Source: JAAYYM01 sp964483155 (lineage in GTDB: Bacteria; Bacillota; Clostridia; Lachnospirales; Lachnospiraceae). From it: a DNA stretch of 15,263 nt. Made by a program: the position numbers and the translations under genes. The notes under the pieces were generated by a model. That model was not told where the DNA came from, made no database searches, and was given only the letters and a program-made list of their open reading frames with translations. Within the stretch, counting starts at the first letter, position 1; each line of letters starts with the position of its first letter. Shown in pieces: positions 1-7,253 of this stretch. The DNA is taken from contig CAZAAC010000050.1 in NCBI GenBank assembly GCA_964483155.1, positions 1 to 15,263 on the forward strand, in the 5' to 3' direction.

Positions 1-43
1 AGAGATTATCAAAGGAATGGTAGCTGGTGCAGTGAAGGGCTAA
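1..43 (+). CDS. 3' end of an unidentified gene (partial)
   Basis: An open frame enters the window at base 2 and ends at a TAA at 41-43, giving the C-terminal peptide EIIKGMVAGAVKG. It is followed 46 bases later by a strong hairpin terminator, as expected for a gene end. Thirteen residues are too few to name a family, and no other evidence shows that this frame is the one used. The call rests on frame openness, the stop and the downstream terminator only. Confidence 0.4.
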   Translation, partial: EIIKGMVAGAVKG

Positions 44-89
44 GAAAGAAAAGAAGCAAATTAGTAAAACAAATAGAAATTTCTAAATC

Positions 90-125
90 AAAAATCGTTG
101 CCTTAGTTATTCGGCAACGATTTTT
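90..125. terminator. Bidirectional intrinsic terminator between the upstream gene and the araC-type gene
   Basis: A perfect 13-bp stem (90-102 pairing with 113-125; core ATCGTTGCC / GGCAACGAT) closes a 10-base loop. On the plus strand it runs into a T tract ending at 127. On the minus strand the A-rich left flank gives a U-rich tail. The stop codon of the minus-strand AraC-type gene (103-105) lies in the loop, so the hairpin serves both convergent genes. Confidence 0.85.
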
Positions 126-780
126 TTCTAAATGCAAGTGGCGTCATACTGACATGTTCTTTAAATTTTTGGTGGAAGTAATCAACATTTTTGTAACCAA
201 TCTGCTCTGAGATATCATACATTTTTAAATTCGACTGTAGTAAAAGAACCTTAGAACGTGATATTCTTACATAGTCTAAATAAGAATTGAAGGATACACC
301 AATACATTTTTTAAATAACTTGCCAAGATAGGAGCTATTATAACCAAATAAAGAGGCTAGTGTGCTTAGTTTTATATTTTCTTGATAATTGTGATTAATA
401 TAGTAAATAATATCGTACATGGCATGGTTGTTTGCATGGCCGCCTATGCTACTCATAATCAATTCAAACTGACTGTGAAAATAGTTCAGTATCTCTTGAA
501 GATTGTCTGCATTCATAATTGTTTCGACTATAAAGTAATTGCGTGGGAAAACACTTGCTGTCGTTTGGTATTTGCATAAAAAAGTTTGTTTCATATTCAT
601 ATATAGATCTATAAGTAATAACTGCTGATTTCGATATAATATATTAGAAGAACTGAGTTTTATTCTTAACTCTAGCAATGCATTTTGTAATAATTCACGA
701 TTTTGAGATTGAAGATAAGAACAGAATAAGTTACTACACGCTAAAGTATCATCGATTGTAAAAACAGTGTTTTTGTTCAT
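103..780 (-). CDS. AraC-family transcriptional regulator
   Basis: This 225-residue protein has a C-terminal AraC/XylS DNA-binding domain at about residues 120-220. It has two helix-turn-helix units: the first around residues 137-160 (LSTLASLFGYNSSYLGKLFK) and the second around 187-214 (DISEQIGYKNVDYFHQKFKE, followed by the family-typical M-T-P-LAFR end). The N-terminal ~120 residues are helical and match no domain I recognise. They resemble the linker of YesN-like regulators but there is no receiver domain and no cupin signature, so the effector is unknown. The ATG at 780 is chosen because it follows a consensus promoter by about 20 bases; its Shine-Dalgarno (GGGCGGTG) is weak. It is divergent from the cyclic-di-GMP operon with overlapping promoters, so it is the natural candidate regulator of that operon and of itself (inference). 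Confidence 0.9.
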   Translation of the reverse strand: MNKNTVFTIDDTLACSNLFCSYLQSQNRELLQNALLELRIKLSSSNILYRNQQLLLIDLYMNMKQTFLCKYQTTASVFPRNYFIVETIMNADNLQEILNYFHSQFELIMSSIGGHANNHAMYDIIYYINHNYQENIKLSTLASLFGYNSSYLGKLFKKCIGVSFNSYLDYVRISRSKVLLLQSNLKMYDISEQIGYKNVDYFHQKFKEHVSMTPLAFRKKSLPNN

Positions 781-783
781 GTC

Positions 784-812
784 TTGTCACCGCCCGTTTC
801 ATATGTTATTAT
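784..812 (+). promoter_or_regulatory. Promoter of the cyclic-di-GMP operon, overlapping the divergent promoter
   Basis: TTGTCA (784-789), a 17-base spacer and TATTAT (807-812) preceded by TGT form an extended -10 promoter reading rightward. Its -10 box coincides with that of the minus-strand promoter, offset by one base. The predicted start near 819 leaves a leader of about 30 bases before the ATG at 851, too short for a riboswitch. Confidence 0.75.
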
Positions 813-836
813 AGTAGCAGGCGGAAATTTTGTCAA
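808..836 (-). promoter_or_regulatory. Consensus sigma-A promoter of the araC-type gene
   Basis: On the minus strand there is a perfect TTGACA (831-836), a 17-base spacer and a perfect TATAAT (808-813). Transcription would begin near base 801, giving a leader of about 20 bases. A promoter this close to consensus suggests that expression is held down by something else. The opposing plus-strand promoter, which shares the -10 region, or a bound regulator are candidates. Confidence 0.85.
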
Positions 837-850
837 TTGGGGGCAAAGTC

Positions 851-3217
851 ATGTTATATGAAACAGAAATCCCAAATGTCAAAGAGGATGATAAGTATAC
901 GATAGGTGTTCTCATCGGTAATGCTATGTCTCCTCACACGATGGATTTGATGAAGGGTATTTATCATGCTGCAAAAGATTTTGGTGTGAATGTGCTATTT
1001 TATATAGGACTTCATAGCAGTTATTTTTTTGCGGATTTATTTGGAGATGATTCAGGAAAAGATTATGACTATCAATTTAACACAATATATGATTTTGCAT
1101 GGCTTGGTAAAGTGGATGCATTGATTATTGCATATGGTTCTTTATGTATCTTTCTTGATAAAAATGATAAGGATTTGTTTTTGAGCCGCTTCGAAGGGAT
1201 TCCACATATATTACTTGAGGATAGGGAGGATGTTGAAAAGCCAAGTTATATCATGTCAGATAATTATGGAGGAATGTGTTCTTGCATGGAACATCTAATT
1301 ATTGACCATGGCTATAAGAAGTTGATCTATCTTGGCGGACCGGAAGAAAACACAGATGCAATTGAGAGGAAAATGGCTTATCTGGATGTTATGAAGAAAC
1401 ATAATCTTCCAGTTACTGCAAACATGATGGAGGTCGGAGATTATTCTGAATATGTCAAGAAACAGGTACAGAATTTGCTGGATCATAATCCAGATGCAGA
1501 AGCATTAGTTTGTGCTAATGATGTAATGGCATCGGCGGCGTATAGAGAATGTAGCAAAAGAGGGATTAGCATTGGTAAAGATTTTGCCATTACAGGATAT
1601 GATGATTGGGAATCGGCAAAGACTATGGACCCTCCATTGACAACGATACAGCAGAATGCCTATGACATGGGATATTTAGCGCTTAAAAATGCAGTAGATT
1701 TGTGCATGGGTGGTGAGCCAAAGGCAATTATGTTCCCGGGTATCGTGAAAAAAAGAGGCTCCTGTGGTTGTAAAACTGTGCGGGCACAGGCAGGTATTTT
1801 AAGGAGCAAAATAACACAGAACAATATCGAGGCATATACTGAGGCAATGATAAAGCAAATGCTTCGGGATATTATTTTAACAGATGTGAATGATCAAATC
1901 AAAATATATGTAACACAGGTATTGCGGATATTTGTAACACCTGTGATTAAGGCCTGTCTATACGAAGATGTTTCTATGATTGACAAACAGAATATGCTTT
2001 TTCAGCTACGAAGTCTGCTCTATGGTAAATATGGAAAACATATTTCTTTGGATGCACTGGCAAAAGCAATATTTGATTTTTTTGAGACACTAGGACTATT
2101 AGTACAGGCCCCTAAAATCAAGGAGAAACTCACGAGTCTTTTACGTGATTGTCAGTCATATATCCAAGCATATATCATACAGAGTAGTAAAGATAAAATG
2201 GAAAGCTTCCGTCAGGATGTTTGGTTTATGCCGCTTATTGTAAGAGATGTGGTCAATACTACAGATGATGAAGAGGCATTATATAAGGGTATCATCGTAA
2301 AGTTAAAAGCTATTAAAACAAGGAAAGCATATCTCTATTTAATGAAGAGACCTATTATTCATAAAGAAAACGATGAGTGGAAATGTCCAGAAGAAATGTA
2401 TTTGGCCGCTTATCATGAAGGAGAAAAAGTGAAAGCTTTTTCATTGGAGGAACGCCCAAAAGTCACTATGGAAACTGGATTCATGTCTTTTTATAATGAT
2501 AATGAGAACTGTTGTCTGTTCTGCTACAATATATTTGCTGCCGAGAGACAATACGGAATACTGATTGGAGAAATCAGCCCAGAAGATATCCCCATGCTGT
2601 ATTTTGCAAGCATGCAGATAGGAGCGGCACTTCGTTATCTTGAGACTAGCAATATGCAGAATAAGACACAGCGTAAGCTGGAGAAGACTTTGCAGGAAAT
2701 CGAAGATAAAAATAAAGTACTTAACTTTTTATCCGAGTATGATGAATTGACTGGTTGTTTAAACAGGCGTGGTTTTGTAGAGCGGGTCATTACCATGAAT
2801 AAAATGCATGTCGGAGAACATGCAGTATTGATATTTGGTGACTTAGATCACCTTAAGGAGATAAACGATACCTATGGCCATGTTGAGGGAGATTACGCAA
2901 TTACCAGCGTTGGAAAAATATTCAAAGACGCTTTTGAAGGTGAAAGCATCATTGGGCGAATAGGTGGTGATGAGTTCGTCATGTTATTCCTGAATAAGGG
3001 GGATAGTTCTGTAAAAAAAGTGATTCAAAATATTAATAGTGGTTATAAGAAATTAAATGAAATAGAGAGTAAGCCATATTATATTGATATATCACTGGGA
3101 TATTCAGAATTTATATGTGAACTTGATATTAAGCTGGCAGAGATATTAGATGTCGCAGATAGAAAATTGTATGAGGCAAAAAAGATGCGTAGGAGTTCTG
3201 TGATAAAAAAATTATAG
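851..3217 (+). CDS. Diguanylate cyclase with LacI-type ligand-binding domain
   Basis: I start this gene at ATG 851 (788 residues). GGGGG at 839-843 lies 7 bases upstream. The in-frame TTG at 830 would sit upstream of that site and only ~10 bases after the predicted transcript start. Residues ~15-310 form a type-1 periplasmic-binding-protein fold of the LacI/GalR kind (IGVLIG start, ACANDVMA-like VCANDVMASAAYRE, ITGYDDW, TTIQQNAYDMG), ending in the SCGC sequence (C305, C307) often seen at the end of such domains. There is no helix-turn-helix, signal peptide or membrane segment, so it should act in the cytoplasm. Residues ~310-595 are helical/mixed without a recognised family. A short coiled coil (~595-628) leads into a GGDEF domain (~625-785) with DELTGCLNRRGF, metal residues D664/D666 and an intact GGDEF at 705-709. 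The RxxD inhibitory site is absent (EGES at that position). Inferred role: ligand-controlled synthesis of cyclic-di-GMP. It is ten bases from the next gene. Confidence 0.9.
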   Translation: MLYETEIPNVKEDDKYTIGVLIGNAMSPHTMDLMKGIYHAAKDFGVNVLFYIGLHSSYFFADLFGDDSGKDYDYQFNTIYDFAWLGKVDALIIAYGSLCIFLDKNDKDLFLSRFEGIPHILLEDREDVEKPSYIMSDNYGGMCSCMEHLIIDHGYKKLIYLGGPEENTDAIERKMAYLDVMKKHNLPVTANMMEVGDYSEYVKKQVQNLLDHNPDAEALVCANDVMASAAYRECSKRGISIGKDFAITGYDDWESAKTMDPPLTTIQQNAYDMGYLALKNAVDLCMGGEPKAIMFPGIVKKRGSCGCKTVRAQAGILRSKITQNNIEAYTEAMIKQMLRDIILTDVNDQIKIYVTQVLRIFVTPVIKACLYEDVSMIDKQNMLFQLRSLLYGKYGKHISLDALAKAIFDFFETLGLLVQAPKIKEKLTSLLRDCQSYIQAYIIQSSKDKMESFRQDVWFMPLIVRDVVNTTDDEEALYKGIIVKLKAIKTRKAYLYLMKRPIIHKENDEWKCPEEMYLAAYHEGEKVKAFSLEERPKVTMETGFMSFYNDNENCCLFCYNIFAAERQYGILIGEISPEDIPMLYFASMQIGAALRYLETSNMQNKTQRKLEKTLQEIEDKNKVLNFLSEYDELTGCLNRRGFVERVITMNKMHVGEHAVLIFGDLDHLKEINDTYGHVEGDYAITSVGKIFKDAFEGESIIGRIGGDEFVMLFLNKGDSSVKKVIQNINSGYKKLNEIESKPYYIDISLGYSEFICELDIKLAEILDVADRKLYEAKKMRRSSVIKKL

Positions 3218-3227
3218 GGGAGTTGTC

Positions 3228-5840
3228 ATGACTGCACTGAACACGGGTTTAATTTACACAAATGACAAATGTATTGGTTGTAATCGCTGTATCTCAGGTT
3301 GTCCAGTTCTGGGGGCAAATATTTCAAAAATTAAAGATGGACATAATCGAATTTATGTAGAAGAGGAAAAATGTTTGCATTGCGGACGTTGTCTTGAGTC
3401 GTGTCGTCATGGGGCACGAGACTATCGTGATGATACCGAGCGCTTTTTTAGTGATTTGCAAAGCGGTGTGCTGATTTCAATTGCGGTTGCACCTTCTTTT
3501 TTTATCGATTATAAAGAGGAGGCAGATTCAATTTTAGGATATCTGCAAAGCATAGGTGTAAAAAACATTTATCATGTCAGCTTTGGAGCAGATATTGCGA
3601 CATGGGGATATCTTAAATATATTACAGAACACCATTTTGAGGGTGGCATATCGCAGTCCTGTCCATCAATTGTAAATTATGTGGAGAAATATCTACCAGA
3701 GTTAATTCCTAATCTGATGCCTATTCATTCGCCATTAATTTGTACCGCAATTTATATTCATAAGTACTTGCAAGACAGAAATAAGATTGCGTTTATTGGA
3801 CCTTGTATTGCCAAAAAGGACGAGATAGATGCGAAAGAAACTAATGGGAATGTGAACTATAATGTTACATTTGCCCGATTAATGAAATATATAAAGGGCA
3901 TTGATTTAAATGGATTTCATGCAAAGATAGAGACAGAGGATAACGGTCTTGGGTCAATTTATCCTTCCATTGGCGGCTTAAAGCAAAATATAGAACATTT
4001 TATGGGATATGACCGACTTGTCAGGCAAGTGGATAGTGAAGAAAAAGCATATTCATATTTACAAGAGTATTTGGGAAGGGTTAAGGACGGAAAACAACTT
4101 CCTCTAATCGTGGATATCTTGAGCTGTGGACAGGGTTGCATCGAAGGAACGGGAACAGTAAACAAACTGTCTCATGATGATGATATTATGTTTAGCTTGC
4201 AGGAAAAAAAGCGTCTTAGTATAGCGAATAATGACTTTGATATGGACAATCCTTATTCTGGTATTATTTCAAGAGAAGAGAGAAGATATCGTCTCAACAA
4301 GAAATTCGCTTTATTAAAATTAGAAGATTTTTTAAGGACATATGATAGTAAGAAAGCAGTTTTTTTACCTGATGTAAATTGTGATTACAATTTTATTTAT
4401 AATAGTCTGTATAAATTTACGGAGAAGGATAGATGTATTGACTGTCATTCCTGTGGATATGATTCCTGTAAGGAAATGGTTTATGCAATTGCAACAGGAT
4501 ACAATCAAAAAGAAAATTGTGTACATTATATGAGAGATGAAAATCTGCGACTTTATGTAACGGATTCATTGACAGGAATCTCCAATACAAATGATTATAT
4601 GCGAAAAGTAACTAAGGTTATTAATAAGGGACTTAGCAGAGAGTATGCAACGATCTTTTTTAATATTAAAAATTTTAAATTAATTAATAAAAAGTTTGGG
4701 TCCAGAGCCGGAGATCAGATACTGATTGATTATGCACGAACAGTCACAGAGCTTGCTAGTGATAACGAGATAATTGCAAGATGGGGTGGAGATCAGTTTG
4801 TTGGATTATTATTTAAGGACAGAGTAGAGACAGTTCTAGACAGACTTCTTTCAATCCCAATCATTGTGAAGCGAAATGAAGATGAAGAGGTGGAAGAAGA
4901 ATGCTGTTTGACAATACGTGCGGCAGTTTATGAACTAGATGGAACTGAGACATTGGCCCAGCAGGTTATGGGACAGGTAGCTATGACTTATGCCGCCATT
5001 AATAAACAGAGCAAAAGAAATATTTTATATTTTGATGAGAAATTGAGTGGAAAAATCATGCATGACAACGCAGTTGAAGAAATGCTTGAGCCTGCACTTA
5101 AAAACGAAGAATTTGTCGTATATTATCAGCCTAAAGTAAGTATGGCAAGCCAGAAGCTTGTGGGTGCTGAAGCGCTTGTCAGATGGAATAGAGATGGAAA
5201 AATCATAGCGCCGATGGAATTCATACCTTTATGTGAGAATAATGGTTTCGTTACGCAAATTGATTTTTATGTTTTAGATAAGGTGTGTCATGATATTTCA
5301 GAATGGCTGAAAAATGGAGTTGATGTTGTTAAAGTTTCATTCAATTTTTCAAAGCAGCATTTTGTTGACACTGATGTTGCAGAGAAGATCAATGCAGTGG
5401 CAGAGAAATGGAATATTCCAAAAGAATATCTGGAAGTTGAGTTTACGGAAACTGCGTATATTGATGAGTATGATAATCTTGTAACGACATTAGAGCAATT
5501 GAAACAATTTGGTATTTCCTCTTCAATAGACGATTTTGGAACGGGCTATTCATCATTGAGTTTATTACAGGAATTAGAATTTAATACATTAAAGCTTGAT
5601 AAGTCATTTCTGAAGGAAAGGGATAAAGATAATCGACATGAGACTATTATTGCCAATATTATCAGAATGGCACGGGAACTAAAAATGGATATCATCGCGG
5701 AAGGCATCGAAACACAGGAGGAGTTCCTCTTCCTCAAGGGTCTGGCCTGTGATGTCGCACAAGGTTACTTGTTTGATATGCCTTTGCCAAAGGACGAATT
5801 TAAAAAAAGAATGATTATGAAACAATATATAAGAGGATAA
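3228..5840 (+). CDS. [FeFe]-hydrogenase-like sensor fused to GGDEF and EAL domains
   Basis: This is an 870-residue soluble fusion with SD GGGGAG (3217-3222), 5 bases before the ATG. In order: a 2[4Fe-4S] ferredoxin domain (C15, C18, C21, C25; C49, C52, C55, C59); an [FeFe]-hydrogenase H-cluster domain (~80-390) with its three motifs as SQSCPSIV (C145), GPCIAKKDE (C193) and SCGQGCIEG (C300, C304), so all four H-cluster cysteines are present; an Fe-S module (C403, C406, C409, C414, C431) like that of sensory hydrogenases; a degenerate GGDEF domain with GGDQF at 520-524 and the first metal Asp replaced by Asn; and an EAL domain (~630-865). The EAL domain retains E648 (EALVRW), VSFNFS, the Glu of VEFTE, DDFGTGYSS, LKLDKSF, AEGIET and QGYLF, so it should hydrolyse cyclic-di-GMP. 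The proton-relay cysteine before C145 is Ser144, as expected for a sensory rather than catalytic hydrogenase. H2, CO or redox control of the EAL domain is inference. No hydEFG maturases lie in this window. Confidence 0.92.
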   Translation: MTALNTGLIYTNDKCIGCNRCISGCPVLGANISKIKDGHNRIYVEEEKCLHCGRCLESCRHGARDYRDDTERFFSDLQSGVLISIAVAPSFFIDYKEEADSILGYLQSIGVKNIYHVSFGADIATWGYLKYITEHHFEGGISQSCPSIVNYVEKYLPELIPNLMPIHSPLICTAIYIHKYLQDRNKIAFIGPCIAKKDEIDAKETNGNVNYNVTFARLMKYIKGIDLNGFHAKIETEDNGLGSIYPSIGGLKQNIEHFMGYDRLVRQVDSEEKAYSYLQEYLGRVKDGKQLPLIVDILSCGQGCIEGTGTVNKLSHDDDIMFSLQEKKRLSIANNDFDMDNPYSGIISREERRYRLNKKFALLKLEDFLRTYDSKKAVFLPDVNCDYNFIYNSLYKFTEKDRCIDCHSCGYDSCKEMVYAIATGYNQKENCVHYMRDENLRLYVTDSLTGISNTNDYMRKVTKVINKGLSREYATIFFNIKNFKLINKKFGSRAGDQILIDYARTVTELASDNEIIARWGGDQFVGLLFKDRVETVLDRLLSIPIIVKRNEDEEVEEECCLTIRAAVYELDGTETLAQQVMGQVAMTYAAINKQSKRNILYFDEKLSGKIMHDNAVEEMLEPALKNEEFVVYYQPKVSMASQKLVGAEALVRWNRDGKIIAPMEFIPLCENNGFVTQIDFYVLDKVCHDISEWLKNGVDVVKVSFNFSKQHFVDTDVAEKINAVAEKWNIPKEYLEVEFTETAYIDEYDNLVTTLEQLKQFGISSSIDDFGTGYSSLSLLQELEFNTLKLDKSFLKERDKDNRHETIIANIIRMARELKMDIIAEGIETQEEFLFLKGLACDVAQGYLFDMPLPKDEFKKRMIMKQYIRG

Positions 5841-5846
5841 GTATGT

Positions 5847-5896
5847 AAAGGGCGGCTGCATCACTAACGACATTGTTAGATTTGCGGTCGCCCTTT
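5847..5896. terminator. Bidirectional terminator between the cyclic-di-GMP operon and the antiporter gene
   Basis: A 14-bp stem (5847-5860 with 5883-5896, two G-T wobbles, base AAAGGGCG/CGCCCTTT) is topped by a 3x3 internal loop and an inner CTAAC/GTTAG stem. T residues follow on the plus strand and U residues on the minus strand. It lies between two convergent stop codons and can end both transcripts. Confidence 0.85.
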
Positions 5897-5917
5897 TATA
5901 ATTCATAAAGCAATCTG

Positions 5918-7120
5918 CTAGGAGACAGAGTCTGTTTCAATTGTTATAGGCTCAGGCGCTTTACTATATAGGAATTTCAAGGCAATAGGAGAAATTATGG
6001 AAGATACAATGATTAATAGAATAACGGAAGTAAAATAAACAGGATTAAGCAGACCGACAGCCAACCCTTTTTGCGATACAATTAAGGCAACTTCTCCACG
6101 ATTCATCATACCAATTCCAATTTTCAAGGAGTCTATGGTGTTAAATTTACATAGACGTGCAACTAGACCGCAGCCGATAATCTTTGTAAGTAAAGCGACT
6201 AAAATTAGTGCAATAGAAAATAGCAGGATACTTGAGGAAAAATCAGTAATATCTGTCTTTAAACCAATACTCGCGAAGAAAATAGGACCAAACAGCATAT
6301 AGGAATTAATGTCCATTTTTTCTGCAATATAATCAGAATCCTTAATATTGCAAAGAATAATGCCGGCTGCATAAGCGCCAGTAATATCAGCAATACCAAA
6401 ATAGCGTTCCGCGATATAGGCTAGTGCAAGACAATAAGCAAGTCCTGCAATCGGAAGACGACGTGTGTGCGGATAACGTTTGTTGATTCTTTTAAATATT
6501 TTGTAAGAAATAAAACCTACAATAAAAGCAAAAACAAAGAAAAGAACAGTTCTTATTATAACATTCAAGATACTAGCATTGGAATCCTTCACGCCAATCA
6601 CAAAGGTCAGCAAAATGATACCAATTACATCGTCAATAATCGCAGCGGCCAGAATGGTAGTACCTACCTTCCCCTTTAAGTGACCAAGCTCCTTAAGTGC
6701 CTGAACAGTAATACTAACAGAAGTGGCAGTCAAAATGACACCTATAAAAAGAGCTTTATAGAATTCTAGTGTACCAATTGCGGCAGCACCATAAAAGGCC
6801 ATATAAAGAATAGTTCCACCGATCAAAGGTAAAGAGACACCAGCACATGCAATTAGAAATGCAATCGGCCCAGTTTTCATAAGGTCTTTTAAATCTGTTT
6901 CTAAGCCAGCAGAGAACATTAAAAGAACAACTCCGATTTCTGCCATTATAACAATAAAATCTGTTGCAGATACAAGTCCTAATATACTCGGTCCAATCAA
7001 TAGACCTGCTATAATCTCGCCGACTACCTGCGGTGCTTTTAACCTTCTAGCAATAAGACCAAAGAATTTTGCAAAAATTAATATAATCGCTAAATCTCTA
7101 AAAATTTCAAATGCTTCCAT
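5918..7120 (-). CDS. CPA2-family cation:proton antiporter (Kef/NapA type)
   Basis: A 400-residue integral membrane protein with about 12 hydrophobic segments over its whole length. Family landmarks are the N-terminal PQVVGEIIAGLLIGPSILG, FSAGLETDL (~69-77), the AAAIIDDVIGIILL segment with the paired aspartates D163-D164 that carry cations and protons in this family, and FASIGLKTDI near residue 285. It stops soon after the last helix and has no C-terminal RCK/TrkA-N domain, so it is the short Na+/H+-exchanger-like form rather than a full glutathione-gated KefB/C. The likely role is exchange of Na+ or K+ for H+ across the cytoplasmic membrane; the ion cannot be read from sequence. AAGGAGG at 7128-7134 lies 7 bases before the ATG. 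It is transcribed alone from its own promoter, after the terminator of the liv operon. Confidence 0.92.
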   Translation of the reverse strand: MEAFEIFRDLAIILIFAKFFGLIARRLKAPQVVGEIIAGLLIGPSILGLVSATDFIVIMAEIGVVLLMFSAGLETDLKDLMKTGPIAFLIACAGVSLPLIGGTILYMAFYGAAAIGTLEFYKALFIGVILTATSVSITVQALKELGHLKGKVGTTILAAAIIDDVIGIILLTFVIGVKDSNASILNVIIRTVLFFVFAFIVGFISYKIFKRINKRYPHTRRLPIAGLAYCLALAYIAERYFGIADITGAYAAGIILCNIKDSDYIAEKMDINSYMLFGPIFFASIGLKTDITDFSSSILLFSIALILVALLTKIIGCGLVARLCKFNTIDSLKIGIGMMNRGEVALIVSQKGLAVGLLNPVYFTSVILLIIVSSIISPIALKFLYSKAPEPITIETDSVS

Positions 7121-7154
7121 AATGACTCCTCCTTGAATGAATACTCAACTTCCT

Positions 7155-7182
7155 ATTATAATGAAATTAAAAAAAAAAGCAA
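7155..7182 (-). promoter_or_regulatory. Candidate promoter of the antiporter gene
   Basis: On the minus strand, a perfect TATAAT (7155-7160) is preceded at 16 bases by TTGCTT (7177-7182). The spacer contains a run of ten T residues (7169-7178 read as A on the plus strand), which could bend the DNA or vary in length. The -35 match is weak, so the assignment rests mainly on the -10 box and position. Confidence 0.55.
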
Positions 7183-7210
7183 GCGAAAAAATAAGCAAGA
7201 GAGAATAAGC

Positions 7211-7244
7211 AAAAAAAGAATCCAGTAGATAAAACACTGAATTC
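7211..7244 (-). terminator. Terminator of the liv operon
   Basis: On the minus strand a 9-bp stem (7236-7244 pairing with 7218-7226, GAATTCAGT / ACTGGATTC, one G-T pair) is followed by seven T residues (7211-7217). It lies ten bases after the stop codon of the cytidylate-kinase-like gene and before the antiporter promoter. Confidence 0.8.
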
Positions 7245-7253
7245 TAATTATGT

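Noticed and set aside
830..850. TTG at 830 as an upstream start adding seven residues to the diguanylate cyclase
   Set aside because: The GGGGG ribosome binding site (839-843) is downstream of it and 7 bases from ATG 851, and the predicted transcript starts only ~10 bases before the TTG.
781..850. Cyclic-di-GMP riboswitch ahead of the cyclic-di-GMP operon
   Set aside because: The whole divergent gap is 70 bases and is filled by two promoters. There is no room for such an aptamer, and I saw none elsewhere in the window.
3228..4520. A true catalytic, H2-producing hydrogenase
   Set aside because: The proton-relay cysteine and TSCCPxW tryptophan are missing, the domain is fused to signalling domains, and no partner or maturase genes are adjacent. 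A sensory role fits better.
5679..5906. 75-codon minus-strand open frame near the end of the EAL gene
   Set aside because: It lies mostly inside the strongly supported EAL coding sequence and crosses the terminator hairpin, with no ribosome binding site or recognisable protein features.
5918..7120. Full-length KefB/KefC glutathione-gated potassium efflux protein
   Set aside because: The protein ends after the membrane domain, and the regulatory RCK/TrkA-N domain of Kef proteins is absent.
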